Origin: Solibacteraceae bacterium
Lineage (GTDB): Bacteria; Acidobacteriota; Terriglobia; Bryobacterales; Bryobacteraceae
Direction of reading: 5' to 3'
Length of the DNA stretch: 64,000 nt
NCBI GenBank assembly: GCA_026984795.1
Contig: JALSRK010000031.1
Location: 124,001 to 188,000 of the forward strand
Made by a program: the position numbers and the translations under genes
Part shown: piece by piece, positions 44,286 to 53,363 of the stretch
Numbering within the stretch: the stretch's first letter is position 1
Layout of the letters: each line of letters opens with the position of its first letter
Notes under the pieces: generated by a model
What the model was told of the DNA's origin: nothing
What the model saw: only the letters and a program-made list of their open reading frames with translations
Database searches by the model: none

Positions 44286-45098
44286 TTACGGCCGCGCCGC
44301 AGCGGTGGCGGCGAAACCCGCTACGGCGAACACGAGGAACCACAGCGAATAAGCCACTTCCTGGACGCCGACCCGCACCAGCGCGAGTTCCCGGGCCGGG
44401 CGGACCACGTGCCAGCCCGCTCTCCAGAGAGCGGGAATATAGCCGAGCAGGAACCAGAACCCTCCCGGGGAAGAAACGGCGCAGGCCCCCAGCGCCACGG
44501 CCAGAGCGGCATGGTAAGCGGCGCAGCGGCGGCGCACCGTCTGCTTCTGGGGCCGCCGTTTGCCGCGCGCGTCGAGCACCCGCAAGCGCACGTAAAAGAC
44601 ACGGCCGAGAAAGTAAGAGGCCGAGACGGCCCAGACGGCCCAGGCTTCCACGGTCCAACGGCCCGCCGCCGCGTAATGCGCCGCCGGCCCGGCCAGCGTA
44701 AGACCGGCAACGCCGATCATCTCCGTCGCCAATGTCCGCTCCTCACGCCGCGCCGCCTGACGGGCGTTCCAGATCAGCAATCCGGCCGCCGCCAGCCCGA
44801 TGGGAACCATTCCCCACAGACGGTGGACGACCAGCAGAGGCAGGCCGCTGAGAGCCGCGAGCGCCAGGTAGATCTCCAGGGCGGTGAACGCCCCGCCGAC
44901 GGGACGGCCCCGGAGCCGCCCCCGCCACCACGCCAAGAGCGGCTCCCGGGCGGTGAAGAAGAACAAGGCCGCCAATGCCAGCCACAGCACCCGCCAGCCC
45001 CCACCGCCGGCGCTCAGAGCCCCCAGGCCCAGGGGCACGGCGAACATCGCCCAGGCGCCATGCTCCTTAGGCAGCCACAGCCGTTTCCGGATTCGCAC
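44286..45098 (-). CDS. YwiC-like membrane protein
   Basis: 270 residues with about eight membrane helices. The N-terminal LPKEHGAWAM (about residues 9-18) is the signature of the YwiC-like family, whose function is not established although in some bacteria it lies near nitrate or anaerobic-respiration genes. A cytoplasmic basic loop (LDARGKRRPQKQTVRRRC, about 175-192) separates the two halves. It is divergent from the Nramp-like transporter across 91 bases. Confidence 0.8.
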   Translation of the reverse strand: MRIRKRLWLPKEHGAWAMFAVPLGLGALSAGGGGWRVLWLALAALFFFTAREPLLAWWRGRLRGRPVGGAFTALEIYLALAALSGLPLLVVHRLWGMVPIGLAAAGLLIWNARQAARREERTLATEMIGVAGLTLAGPAAHYAAAGRWTVEAWAVWAVSASYFLGRVFYVRLRVLDARGKRRPQKQTVRRRCAAYHAALAVALGACAVSSPGGFWFLLGYIPALWRAGWHVVRPARELALVRVGVQEVAYSLWFLVFAVAGFAATAAARP

Positions 45099-45189
45099 CG
45101 TGCTTCTTCATTTTACGGGCGCCCGGCCGCTGAGGCAGTGATCGGGATCACGTGTTGAACACCGTCTCTGGAACAGGTACAGTGGCAGG

Positions 45190-46581
45190 GTGTCTCGAGG
45201 CGAAAACAAGAGCCCGGAAGCGCTAAAAGATCTTTACGCGTACGACGCCGCGGAAGTCGCCGATCCGCCCCGCACGTTCGTCCAGATCCTGCGCAAGATC
45301 GGCCCGGGCATGATCCTGGCCGCCTCGATCGTCGGCTCCGGCGAGCTGATCGCCACCACGACGCTCGGGGCCGAAGTCGGCTATGTCGCCCTATGGGTGA
45401 TCCTCCTCTCCTGCGCGTTGAAACCCGCCATCCAGGCTGAACTGGGCCGTTACAGCATCGCCACCGGCGAAACCGGACTGGCGGGCTTCAACCATTTCCC
45501 GGGCCCCCGGCTCAAAGTCAACTGGATCGTCTGGGGCTGGGCCCTGATGATCCTGATGACGCGATTCCAGATCGGCGCCATGTTCGGCGGCGTCGCCCAA
45601 GCGCTCAACATGGCGTTTCCGTCCATCACCGTCAACGTTTGGGTCCTGTTGCTGTACGGTTTGACCCTGGCGCTATTGCTCGGCGGGGCTTACGAGCGGA
45701 TCGAGAAGCTGGCCACGCTGAAGGTCGCGTTCTTCACCTTACTTACCTTCATGGCCGCCCTCCTGCTTACCCGGCATCCCCAGGACTTCTCCTGGGGGCG
45801 GGTGCTCGACGGCCTCAAGTTCCAGCTTCCCGCCGGCGGGCTGGCGAGCGCCGTGGCGGTCTTCGGCATAACCGGCGTCGGCGCCTCGGAACTGTTCATG
45901 TACCCGTACTGGTGCGTGGAGAAAGGCTATGCCCGCTTCTCCGGGAAACGGGATTCGTCCCCGGCGTGGCGTTGGCGCGCCCTCGGCTGGACCAAGGTGA
46001 TGCACGTGGACATCCTGGCCTCCATGATCATCTACACCGTGGCGACAATCGCCTTCTATCTGCTGGGTGCAGGCATCCTTCACAGCCGCGGCCTGGTGCC
46101 GAACGCCACCGAGATGATCCCCCGGCTCTCGCAAATGTACACCCAGACCCTCGGCCCTTGGTCCGTGTACCTGTTCTACCCCGGAGCTTTGATCACCCTG
46201 TACGGAACCATTTTCGCCGCCACCGCCGCCGAGAGCCGCATCGCCTCCGATCTCGTCAGACTGGCAGGGGGATTCCGGGCCGGCGACTACCAGACCCGCC
46301 TGTGGTGGCGCAACCTCTTCATTTGCATCCTGCCCGGCATCGGCGCCCTGCTGTTCATCATCTTCCAATCCCCGGTGACGATGGTGAAGGTCGGGGGAGT
46401 GGCTCAGGCTTTGATGTTGCCCGTGATTTCGGTCGCGGTCCTTTACCTGCGCTACAAGCGGCTCCCCAGGGAGGTCATACCCCGAAGGTGGATCACCGTG
46501 GCGCTGTGGGCCGCTTGCACGATCACGATCTGCCTGATGGCCTATTATGCCATGCTCACCCTCAGGCAACTAGTACCTTAG
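45190..46581 (+). CDS. Nramp-family transporter lacking the canonical metal-site motifs
   Basis: 463 residues from GTG with about eleven membrane helices. The scaffold is Nramp-like (KIGPGMILAASIVG in helix 1, SCALKPAIQAELGRY). However, the DPGN of helix 1, whose Asp and Asn bind the metal, is replaced by GSGE (residues 49-52), and the MPH motif of helix 6 is replaced by a GASELFMYPYW segment (GASE at 231-234). So it probably does not carry Mn or Fe in the standard way. The glutamates in both replaced motifs could form a different site. Substrate unknown; there is no metal regulator next to it. Confidence 0.85.
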   Translation: MSRGENKSPEALKDLYAYDAAEVADPPRTFVQILRKIGPGMILAASIVGSGELIATTTLGAEVGYVALWVILLSCALKPAIQAELGRYSIATGETGLAGFNHFPGPRLKVNWIVWGWALMILMTRFQIGAMFGGVAQALNMAFPSITVNVWVLLLYGLTLALLLGGAYERIEKLATLKVAFFTLLTFMAALLLTRHPQDFSWGRVLDGLKFQLPAGGLASAVAVFGITGVGASELFMYPYWCVEKGYARFSGKRDSSPAWRWRALGWTKVMHVDILASMIIYTVATIAFYLLGAGILHSRGLVPNATEMIPRLSQMYTQTLGPWSVYLFYPGALITLYGTIFAATAAESRIASDLVRLAGGFRAGDYQTRLWWRNLFICILPGIGALLFIIFQSPVTMVKVGGVAQALMLPVISVAVLYLRYKRLPREVIPRRWITVALWAACTITICLMAYYAMLTLRQLVP

Positions 46582-46664
46582 AGCCCAAAGTACTGAACTG
46601 GAGCCGCTCTCGAAGATCGTCGCGCAAAATGTGCAGACCTGTGGTATGGTGAGTCTAATTACCA

Positions 46665-46688
46665 GGCTCCGGTGGATGCTTCGGAGCC
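46665..46688. terminator. hairpin between convergent transporter and methyltransferase genes
   Basis: Perfect 7-bp inverted repeat GGCTCCG (46665-46671) / CGGAGCC (46682-46688) with a ten-base loop in the 193-base gap between the Nramp-like gene and the FkbM gene. No T-run on either side. The rest of this gap shows nothing I can name. Confidence 0.4.
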
Positions 46689-46774
46689 GGCACAGGGCTC
46701 AACTCGAGCAACTCGTGCGCGCCGGTGAGCGCCCAAACTCCTCCAGGTGCTCGCCGGCGAACTCTTTGAGGGGA

Positions 46775-47680
46775 TCACCAGAACAGCAATACCTTGGGGC
46801 GGATCAGTGAATCCACATGCTCGCAAGCTCCGCAGCGCATCCGGTAATCGGGTTGAGCGGAGTGGACGGCGGCGGGGATGGTGCGGGGATCGTCAGGCAA
46901 GTGATAGGCCGAGATGGCGAGACGGGGCCGCCAACGTTTCAGAGTCCCGGCCGCTCCATGCAAGGCCCGCGTCTCAGCGCCCTCGATGTCCATTTTGATG
47001 TAATCCACGCGGGGCAGGTTCAGTTCCTCCACCAACCGGTCGATCGTGGTGAGCGGCACACGGGTGATACTCTCCCAACCGTTCGCGCCCATTACGAAGG
47101 ACGCGGCGGCAGTGTTGGCGGGATTGATACGCAGCGTAAGCATGTCCTCGCGGTCCCACACGCCCTTCGGGTAGACGATCACCCGGCCTTGTTCGATCTC
47201 CCGGGCGAGGTTCCGCCGCAGGCAACGCAGATTTTGCGGCGCCGGTTCGATCGCCACCACCAGCCGGGCCCCGCGGGCCAGCGCTTTGCGAGTAAACAGG
47301 CCCACGTTCGCGCCGCAGTCGAGAACAACATCTCCCGGGCGGACGCGGACCGCGCCCACCTCGTAGATGTCCAGCTCCTGTTCAGCAAGATTGAACGCGA
47401 TCAGGAACTCGTTTCCAGTGGGAAGCCAGACCAGTCCGTCAGGGGTAGACCAGAGTTCGGAGCCCTCTGTGTCCTTCCCCGTCCGGCGCATCCCGGCTAC
47501 GATCCGGTCCTTGGCCTCCTCCAGCATGTGGGCATGGACGGCGGCTCCCAGGGCATTGCCCCACGGGCAGTAAGGACTGCCGCCGGTGACCGACAGCCAG
47601 GCCAGCCCCGCACCCCCAGGCGCCTGCAGCGCAACGAACGCCGCCGCCAGCAGCCCACTGATTGCCACTACCTGAATCAT
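46775..47680 (-). CDS. FkbM-type methyltransferase with N-terminal membrane anchor
   Basis: 301 residues. N-terminal hydrophobic helix (MIQVVAISGLLAAAFVALQA), then about 80 residues of unknown fold, then an FkbM class I methyltransferase: SAM motif VVLDCGANVGLFTRKAL (about residues 120-136), AIEPAPQNLRCLRRNL, and LPRVDYIKMDIEGAE, the FkbM signature. It probably O-methylates a sugar or surface molecule. The frame extends upstream into the deacetylase gene, but the ATG at 47680, five bases past its stop, is the sensible start. Confidence 0.85.
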   Translation of the reverse strand: MIQVVAISGLLAAAFVALQAPGGAGLAWLSVTGGSPYCPWGNALGAAVHAHMLEEAKDRIVAGMRRTGKDTEGSELWSTPDGLVWLPTGNEFLIAFNLAEQELDIYEVGAVRVRPGDVVLDCGANVGLFTRKALARGARLVVAIEPAPQNLRCLRRNLAREIEQGRVIVYPKGVWDREDMLTLRINPANTAAASFVMGANGWESITRVPLTTIDRLVEELNLPRVDYIKMDIEGAETRALHGAAGTLKRWRPRLAISAYHLPDDPRTIPAAVHSAQPDYRMRCGACEHVDSLIRPKVLLFW

Positions 47681-47685
47681 GCGCT

Positions 47686-48432
47686 TCAAAAGCTTCTCAC
47701 CCCCATGGCTACGATGTCGTCCACGCACAGGACCTCCTTCACCACGAACGGCTCGCCGTAGCGCACGCCGATCTGCTGCCCGTAGAACCGCGCGACAGCG
47801 GCGAGCCGCTCCCGGACCTCTTGCTCCGACGGAAACAGATCGGCCGCTCCCCCCTGGGTCCCGTACTGGGAGCGGTAGCAGAGCAACGCCTCCATGCGCC
47901 GGTCGAATTGCCGTGAGATATCGACGATGAACGACGGCCGTACGTCGGCGTAAAGCGACGAGTAGATCACCTTGTACGGGCGATGAGGCGGCGTCGCCTC
48001 GTCGAGCTTGCGCAAACCGGCCAGAAAAGCCGCCTCGTAGCCGAGTTCGCAGGCGCGGTAGTGGTCCGGATGGCGCGCCTCCCAATACGGCAGGATCAAC
48101 GTGCGCGGGCGCAAACGGCGGATCTCGCCGGCCAGGCTCATCCGGGCGGCGATGTTGTTCTCGAGCCGGGCGTCGGGAAACCGCATATTGCCGCGCCACC
48201 GCAGCCGGAGCACCCTGGCGGCCGCCTCGGCCTCCTGCAACCGGATCTCCGGCGCGCCGCGGCTCCCCATGTCGCCAGCCGTCAAGTCGAGTACGCCGGT
48301 GCGGTAACCCTGCTCGGCCATGCGGATCAGCGTGCCGCCGCAGGTCTGTTCCACGTCGTCCGGGTGGGCGGCGACGGCCAGAACATCGAGTTCGGGAACT
48401 TCCTCCGCGTCCGTATATGGGTTCCGGATCAT
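47686..48432 (-). CDS. LmbE/PIG-L deacetylase, BshB1-like
   Basis: 248 residues. Zinc-dependent deacetylase: AVAAHPDDVEQTCGGTL with zinc ligands His and Asp-Asp, LDLTAGDMGSRGAPEIR, and the later PYWEARHPDHYRACEL. The length, the EIRLQEAEAAARVL block and PYWEARHPDH strongly resemble BshB1, which makes GlcN-malate in bacillithiol synthesis. A BshA or BshC gene is not in the window, so the assignment is by similarity. Followed closely by the FkbM gene and preceded by the rhomboid gene. Confidence 0.85.
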   Translation of the reverse strand: MIRNPYTDAEEVPELDVLAVAAHPDDVEQTCGGTLIRMAEQGYRTGVLDLTAGDMGSRGAPEIRLQEAEAAARVLRLRWRGNMRFPDARLENNIAARMSLAGEIRRLRPRTLILPYWEARHPDHYRACELGYEAAFLAGLRKLDEATPPHRPYKVIYSSLYADVRPSFIVDISRQFDRRMEALLCYRSQYGTQGGAADLFPSEQEVRERLAAVARFYGQQIGVRYGEPFVVKEVLCVDDIVAMGVRSF

Positions 48433-48439
48433 GAGGACC

Positions 48440-49108
48440 TCACCAGTACAGCTCCCGCCGGGTGCGGTAGGGCGCCCGGGTGCGGAACAGGTGGATCAGC
48501 GCCGCCCCGGCGACAAAACCTCCCACGTGGGCGAACCAGGCGATGCCGCCGGTCGTGGCCGATGAGTAGCCGATCGAGCCGACCCCGCTGAACAGTTGGA
48601 TCACGAACCAGTAGCCGAGAATCACCGCCGCCGGCAGCTCGATGGTGGTGATGAAAACGAAAATGAAAATCAGCGTCACGATCCGCGCCCGCGGGAACTT
48701 CACCAGGTAAGCCCCCATCACTCCCGCGATGGCGCCGCTGGCGCCGATCGTAGGAACGCGCGCCTCCGGGTTCAGCAGCACGTGGAGGAGCGCGGCGAGA
48801 ACCCCGCATAGCAGGTAAAAGAGCAAGTACTTGCCATGGCCGAGGATGTCCTCGACATTGTCGCCGAAGATCCACAAGAACCAGACATTGCCGATCAGGT
48901 GCAGCCAGCCGCCGTGCAGAAACATCGACGTGACGAGCGTGAGCGGGTCCAGCCGCGAGGGCACGATGCCGTAGGCGGCGATGAGGTGATTGGCGGAGAA
49001 CGGGTCGAGAGAAACCTCGTAGAGGAAGACGAGCACGTTCACGGCGATGAGGGCGAAGGTAACGACGGGCGTGGACCGGCTGGGTTGAGAATCGCGCAAA
49101 GGGATCAT
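48440..49108 (-). CDS. rhomboid family intramembrane serine protease
   Basis: 222 residues, six membrane helices. Rhomboid core: FLHGGWLHLIGNVWFLWIFG, catalytic Ser in TIGASGAIAGVMGAY (about residue 107), and catalytic His in IAWFAHVGGFVAGA near the end. It cuts membrane-spanning substrates. It follows the PfkB kinase gene on the same strand by four bases and precedes the deacetylase by seven. The natural substrate is unknown; the single-span anti-sigma factor at 1058-1642 is not specifically implicated. Confidence 0.93.
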   Translation of the reverse strand: MIPLRDSQPSRSTPVVTFALIAVNVLVFLYEVSLDPFSANHLIAAYGIVPSRLDPLTLVTSMFLHGGWLHLIGNVWFLWIFGDNVEDILGHGKYLLFYLLCGVLAALLHVLLNPEARVPTIGASGAIAGVMGAYLVKFPRARIVTLIFIFVFITTIELPAAVILGYWFVIQLFSGVGSIGYSSATTGGIAWFAHVGGFVAGAALIHLFRTRAPYRTRRELYW

Positions 49109-49112
49109 CGGC

Positions 49113-50063
49113 TTACACCGTCTCCGCCCGCCGGGAATAGCGGCGGTTCCCCCGGCGTTCCCCCTCCGCCATCAGCCGTTGCGCCTCGCTCAGCGTAGCG
49201 ATCCCTCCCCGGGCGCCGAGGGCGGTGCAGTTGAGAGCCGCCATGGCGTTGGAAAACTTGAGCGCTTCCCCGAGTCCCATGCCTTGGAGCACAGCATAGC
49301 AAAAGGCCCCGTGGAAGACGTCTCCGGCTCCGGTGGTGTCGATGCAGTCCACCACGAAACCCGGCGAGTAAACGTATCGCCCGTCCGCTCTCGCCAAGGC
49401 CCCCTCGGCGCCGAGCGTCATGGCCGCCACCTTCATGCCGTGCTCCTTCTGGATGATCTCCAAAGCGCGGAAAGGATCCTGCACGTGAGTCCAGTTCGAC
49501 GGGAATTCGGCGCTGGCGATCAGGTAATCGACCAGCGGCAACACGTCTTCGAACCCGGCATAGATCGTGTCCACGTCCACGGCGACCGGCATGCCGTGCT
49601 CGCGCGCAATCCGCGCCGCGCGTTCCACGGCCGGCGTGTCGTGTCCGTCGATGTGGAGCATGCGGGCGCAGGTGATCTGTTCCGGACTGATCTCCTCGGG
49701 GGTGATCCGCAGGCACTCCGGCCGGCTCCAGAGCACGGTCCGCTCCCCGGTCGTCTTGTCCACGAGAATGTAGGCGGACTGGTTCGGGCAATTGGAACGC
49801 ACCTGGACGTGATCCAGGTTGACGCCGGAACTCTTCAGGCTCTCCATCTGAACCCGCCCCCGGTAGTCGTCGCCGATCGTACCGATATACTTGGCCCGGA
49901 GCCCGAGCCGGGCGCAGGTAACCATCGCGCTGGCGACCTGTCCGCCGGGACTCAGGATCTCTTCCTCGAAGGCGACCTTGCCCCCATAGGCAGGAAACTT
50001 GGGAAGCAACAGGAGTGTGTCGGTGGCGTTCAGGCCGACGCCGACAATGTCGAATTCGGGCAT
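49113..50063 (-). CDS. PfkB-family carbohydrate kinase
   Basis: 316 residues, ribokinase fold. N-terminal GVGLNATDTLLLLPKFP and GGQVASAMVTCARLG; C-terminal signature DTTGAGDVFHGAF with the catalytic Asp (about residue 250). Many members of this family phosphorylate ribose, fructose, sulfoquinovose-derived sugars or nucleosides. The sugar here cannot be named. Confidence 0.9.
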   Translation of the reverse strand: MPEFDIVGVGLNATDTLLLLPKFPAYGGKVAFEEEILSPGGQVASAMVTCARLGLRAKYIGTIGDDYRGRVQMESLKSSGVNLDHVQVRSNCPNQSAYILVDKTTGERTVLWSRPECLRITPEEISPEQITCARMLHIDGHDTPAVERAARIAREHGMPVAVDVDTIYAGFEDVLPLVDYLIASAEFPSNWTHVQDPFRALEIIQKEHGMKVAAMTLGAEGALARADGRYVYSPGFVVDCIDTTGAGDVFHGAFCYAVLQGMGLGEALKFSNAMAALNCTALGARGGIATLSEAQRLMAEGERRGNRRYSRRAETV

Positions 50064-50086
50064 CTAGCGCCGGGTCGCCTCCCTCT

Positions 50087-50647
50087 TCACTTGGACGCCG
50101 GCCACTCGTAGACGTAGATGCTGTGGATCCGGCCGTGAGCCTCGGCCTGCACCACTCGAACCGGGTTCCACTCGCGGATCTCGAAATCGTGGGAGACCAC
50201 CCTGGCGCCGGGCTTGAGCGACCGCTCGAGGCGCGGCCGCAACAGCTCGTTGGAACTCGTCAGCAGGTACAGGACGACCACGTCGGCGTCGCTCAAATCC
50301 ACTTCCCGAAGATCCCCCTGGATCACCCGGCATCTGTCTTCCAGTCCTTCCCTCTTGATGCGCTCACGGGCTTCCTTGACGAGCCGAGGCGAGATCTCGA
50401 CCCCCACCGACCGCGCCTTGAACTTCTTCGCCGCCGTGATGATCACCCGGCCGTCGCCGGAACCGAGATCATAGACCAGTTCTCCGGGCTTGACCTCCGC
50501 TGCCTCAAGCATCTTCTCGACGATCTCCTGCGGCGAGGGGACGTACGGGGCGAGGCTCTTGGAGTAGTCTTTGGACTGGCCCCAGACAGGCCGGAGCGCC
50601 GCCGAACCTAGTATGAGAACCAGACCCACAAACGCTACGCGTCTCAT
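50087..50647 (-). CDS. exported SAM-dependent methyltransferase-like protein
   Basis: 186 residues. A signal peptide (MRRVAFVGLVLILGSAALRPVWG) precedes a class I methyltransferase: VYDLGSGDGRVIITAAK is motif I, VGVEISPRLVKEARERI the second strand, then DLREVDLSDADVVVLYLL. The fold and length resemble the FAM173/ANT-lysine-methyltransferase group. SAM is not expected in the periplasm, so the segment may be a membrane anchor with the enzyme inside, or the protein has another role. Lies three bases downstream of the exported protein gene at 50651. Confidence 0.82.
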   Translation of the reverse strand: MRRVAFVGLVLILGSAALRPVWGQSKDYSKSLAPYVPSPQEIVEKMLEAAEVKPGELVYDLGSGDGRVIITAAKKFKARSVGVEISPRLVKEARERIKREGLEDRCRVIQGDLREVDLSDADVVVLYLLTSSNELLRPRLERSLKPGARVVSHDFEIREWNPVRVVQAEAHGRIHSIYVYEWPASK

Positions 50648-50650
50648 GGC

Positions 50651-51895
50651 TCACTCCGAAGAAGCCGTTGTGACGCCACGCCGGCGCTTCCAGTTGACCA
50701 CCTCCGTGATCATGTCGCTGACGGCGTGATACAGATCCCGCGGCCTGGTGATGGTGAACTCCCGGCCCGCCAGCGATTTCACCGCCAGCCCGATCGTATC
50801 CCGCCAGGGGATCTGATACGGATACAGGTTGTAGTTCATATAGAAGACCGGGAACGGCAACTCGCCGAGCACTTTGAGTTCCGCCGCCGGGACTTTGTGG
50901 TCCAGCATCGCCTTGGGACCCGCAAACACCAACGCATCCGGCGGTTCGCCGGTGCTGAGTTCCCGCTGAATCAGTTCGGTCAGGAACCGCGTCTCACCCT
51001 GCTTGTCGCCAAGCCGGGCCAGATCGATCGTCCCGAGCTCGATCTTGTCCAGCGAGGCGCCCAACGCCGGAAAATCGATCTGGTCGGCGTCGTCCTGCCG
51101 GAACAGCACCCGCCGCTCGTGCAAGTTGAACGCAACCACCGAGAACTTGGAGATGCGCGGCTCCCGCGAGATCGTTCTGAGTATCGCCACTAGAGCAGAC
51201 GTATCGATCGGCTGGAGGGTTGCCGCGTGCTGGTTCTGGGGCGCGAAATTGACGAGAACCTTGATCCGCAGGCCGTGCTCCCCGCCCGTCCTCAGCACCG
51301 GCGGTTCTTCTTTGAACTGCTGGAATTCCGCCGCCGTGACCACGCCCGGCCGGATCATCAAGCTGATGTCGGCGTCCCTGCCCTTCAGGTGCACATCCAC
51401 TTCCCAGAACGCGGAACAAACGCGGCCGGCGTGATCGCGCATCAGCCAGTCCACCTGGTAAGTCCCCTCGCCCACATCAAAAACGCCATGCAGGTAGGAA
51501 TCCCCCCGCGCCTCCGGCTCGATTTCGGGCACCCGGATCCGCTGGCGGAAATAGACCGGTTCGCCCGGGGGATCTTTCGGGATCACCCGGAACAATACAT
51601 TGAGCATATTCGCCCCGCCGGCCAACTGTTTCAATGGGATCGCCACCTCGTAGCTGGCGTGGAACTTCAGGTCGAAACCCAGCATGGGCTTGTTTGGACT
51701 CACCGAGCACGGCAGATCCCGGCGCTGCTGGTGGGCGACGAAAATCGCCATGTCGCTGGTGTGGATCCGCACGCGGCTGTCGGGACCGGAGCCGGGGAGC
51801 ACGATCTGGGCCGCAAGCGGGCCGGGACACAGCATCAACAACGCCACGGCGGCGATCCCCGTCCGATCCCGGGTTGGTGGGCCGCTACTGGTCAT
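50651..51895 (-). CDS. exported protein of unknown function
   Basis: 414 residues from the ATG at 51895. Hydrophobic signal (IAAVALLMLCPGPLAAQ, about residues 13-29) then a beta-rich mature domain. I recognise only a general likeness to exported VWFA-related proteins of Solibacter-group genomes: the second half alternates beta strands and helices (FSVVAFNLHERRVLFRQD, PDALVFAGPKAMLDH), as in a Rossmann-like/VWA fold, but the metal-site DxSxS is missing. Divergent from ssb. Confidence 0.65.
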   Translation of the reverse strand: MTSSGPPTRDRTGIAAVALLMLCPGPLAAQIVLPGSGPDSRVRIHTSDMAIFVAHQQRRDLPCSVSPNKPMLGFDLKFHASYEVAIPLKQLAGGANMLNVLFRVIPKDPPGEPVYFRQRIRVPEIEPEARGDSYLHGVFDVGEGTYQVDWLMRDHAGRVCSAFWEVDVHLKGRDADISLMIRPGVVTAAEFQQFKEEPPVLRTGGEHGLRIKVLVNFAPQNQHAATLQPIDTSALVAILRTISREPRISKFSVVAFNLHERRVLFRQDDADQIDFPALGASLDKIELGTIDLARLGDKQGETRFLTELIQRELSTGEPPDALVFAGPKAMLDHKVPAAELKVLGELPFPVFYMNYNLYPYQIPWRDTIGLAVKSLAGREFTITRPRDLYHAVSDMITEVVNWKRRRGVTTASSE

Positions 51896-51990
51896 CGCGA
51901 ATCCACCTGGCTGGCGACTCTGTCTAGTGTACTCTACCCGCCATATCGGCGGTCCGCCACTCCAACGATTATGATACAGTGCAGGTAAAC

Positions 51991-52464
51991 ATGGCATCGC
52001 GCAGCGTAAACAAAGTGATCCTGGTGGGGAACCTGGGCAAGGACGCCGAGACTCGCTTCACGCCCACCGGAGTCGCCCGCACGACTTTCCCCGTGGCCAC
52101 CAGCCGGCGCTGGAAGGACCAGCAGACCGGCGAGTGGCGGGAAGAGACCGAATGGCACAACGTCGTACTGTGGCGCCAGGAAAACGTCGCCAACTACTTG
52201 ACGAAAGGCCGGCAAGTCTATGTGGAAGGGCGTTTGCAGACGCGGTCCTGGGACGACCAGGACGGCAACAAGCGCTACATGACCGAAATCGTCGCCGACC
52301 AGGTGATCCTGCTCGGCGGCCGCGGCGACTTCCCTCCGGACGAGTCCGCCGGCCAGCCGGTCTCCATGCCCCGGAACGCCCAGCGCCAGCAGACCGGCCG
52401 GGAACCGGAAAGCAGCGGCCCGGCTCTCGACCAGGGAATCACCGACGACGACGTCCCCTTCTGA
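51991..52464 (+). CDS. ssb: single-stranded DNA-binding protein
   Basis: 157 residues from the ATG at 51991 (GTG at 51979 is an alternative). One OB fold: ASRSVNKVILVGNLGKDAE, WHNVVLWRQ, KGRQVYVEGRLQTRSW. The disordered Gln/Pro linker ends in the acidic tip DDDVPF that recruits repair and replication partners. A -10-like TATGAT lies about 10 bases upstream of the GTG alternative start. Confidence 0.95.
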   Translation: MASRSVNKVILVGNLGKDAETRFTPTGVARTTFPVATSRRWKDQQTGEWREETEWHNVVLWRQENVANYLTKGRQVYVEGRLQTRSWDDQDGNKRYMTEIVADQVILLGGRGDFPPDESAGQPVSMPRNAQRQQTGREPESSGPALDQGITDDDVPF

Positions 52465-52491
52465 GGGCCGCCGGAAGCGGGCGCGGCCCAC

Positions 52492-52806
52492 TCAGTCCAG
52501 GGCGGCGAGCGCCTCTTCGATCTCTTCCCGGGTGTGGCTGTCGCCCGCACGTTCACAGGCCTCGATGCCTCTTCGGTAGACTTCCCTCGCCTCGTCGGTA
52601 CGCCCCAGCCTGGCCAGCGCCTGGCCGCAATGAAAGTAGGCCGGGATGTAGCCGGCATCAGCCTCGATGATGGCGCGGTACTCGGCGACGGCCCGTTCCA
52701 GGTTCCCGGTGTTAGCCAGCTCCATCGCCAGCATATACCGGGTCCGGCTGTCGCCGGGATTCTGATTGACGAGATCCGTCAAGATCTCGAGGCGATTCGC
52801 AGGCAT
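52492..52806 (-). CDS. small TPR protein
   Basis: 104 residues made almost entirely of two to three tetratricopeptide-like helix pairs (RLEILTDLVNQNPGD, RYMLAMELANTGNLERAVAEYRAII, AYFHCGQALARLGRTDEAREVYRRGI). It likely acts as a protein-binding adaptor in the cytoplasm; there is no signal peptide. Convergent with ssb and divergent from the thioesterase. Confidence 0.8.
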   Translation of the reverse strand: MPANRLEILTDLVNQNPGDSRTRYMLAMELANTGNLERAVAEYRAIIEADAGYIPAYFHCGQALARLGRTDEAREVYRRGIEACERAGDSHTREEIEEALAALD

Positions 52807-52865
52807 CGACCTTCATTGTAGTGGATGCCCGCCGGCGCGGGCCGGTCCGCGTTATCCTGGAATCC

Positions 52866-53363
52866 GTGAACGAACCGCTCCAAGGCCGTCCGGTCAGCGA
52901 ATCAATGTCGGAATACTCCGAGATGGCGCTGCCGAACGACGCCAACCCTCTCGGCGACTTGCTGGGCGGGCACGTGATGCACCTCGTGGACATGGCCGGG
53001 GCGCTGGCCGCGATGCGGCACGCCCGCCGGCCGGTGGTCACCGCCGCAGTGGACCACATGACGTTCCTGCATCCCGTAAGGATCGGACAACTTCTCGTAC
53101 TGCGGTCGTCGGTAAACCGGGCCTTCCGGACTTCGATGGAAGTGGGGGTGCGGGTTGAAGTCGAAGACCTGACCACCGGCGAAATCCGCCACACATCATC
53201 GGCCTACTTGACGTTCGTGGCGTTGGACGACGAGGGAAAGCCGGCGCCGGTTCCTCCCGTCATCCCGGAAACACCGGAACAGAAGCGCCGCTACGAAGAA
53301 GCCGGACGCCGGCGCACCTACCGCCTCGAGATGAAAGAGAAAGCCCGGTTGAAACAGACCTAG
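52866..53363 (+). CDS. acyl-CoA thioesterase, hotdog fold (YciA/BFIT type)
   Basis: 165 residues from the GTG at 52866 (the frame opens at a GTG at 52821). Hotdog thioesterase with the catalytic segment [19 protein letters not shown], where the Asp and Asn/Gly loop bind the thioester, plus [17 protein letters not shown] and [16 protein letters not shown]. It hydrolyses acyl-CoA of medium or long chain. Its stop overlaps the hfq stop on the other strand by two bases. Confidence 0.88.
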   Translation: MNEPLQGRPVSESMSEYSEMALPNDANPLGDLLGGHVMHLVDMAGALAAMRHARRPVVTAAVDHMTFLHPVRIGQLLVLRSSVNRAFRTSMEVGVRVEVEDLTTGEIRHTSSAYLTFVALDDEGKPAPVPPVIPETPEQKRRYEEAGRRRTYRLEMKEKARLKQT

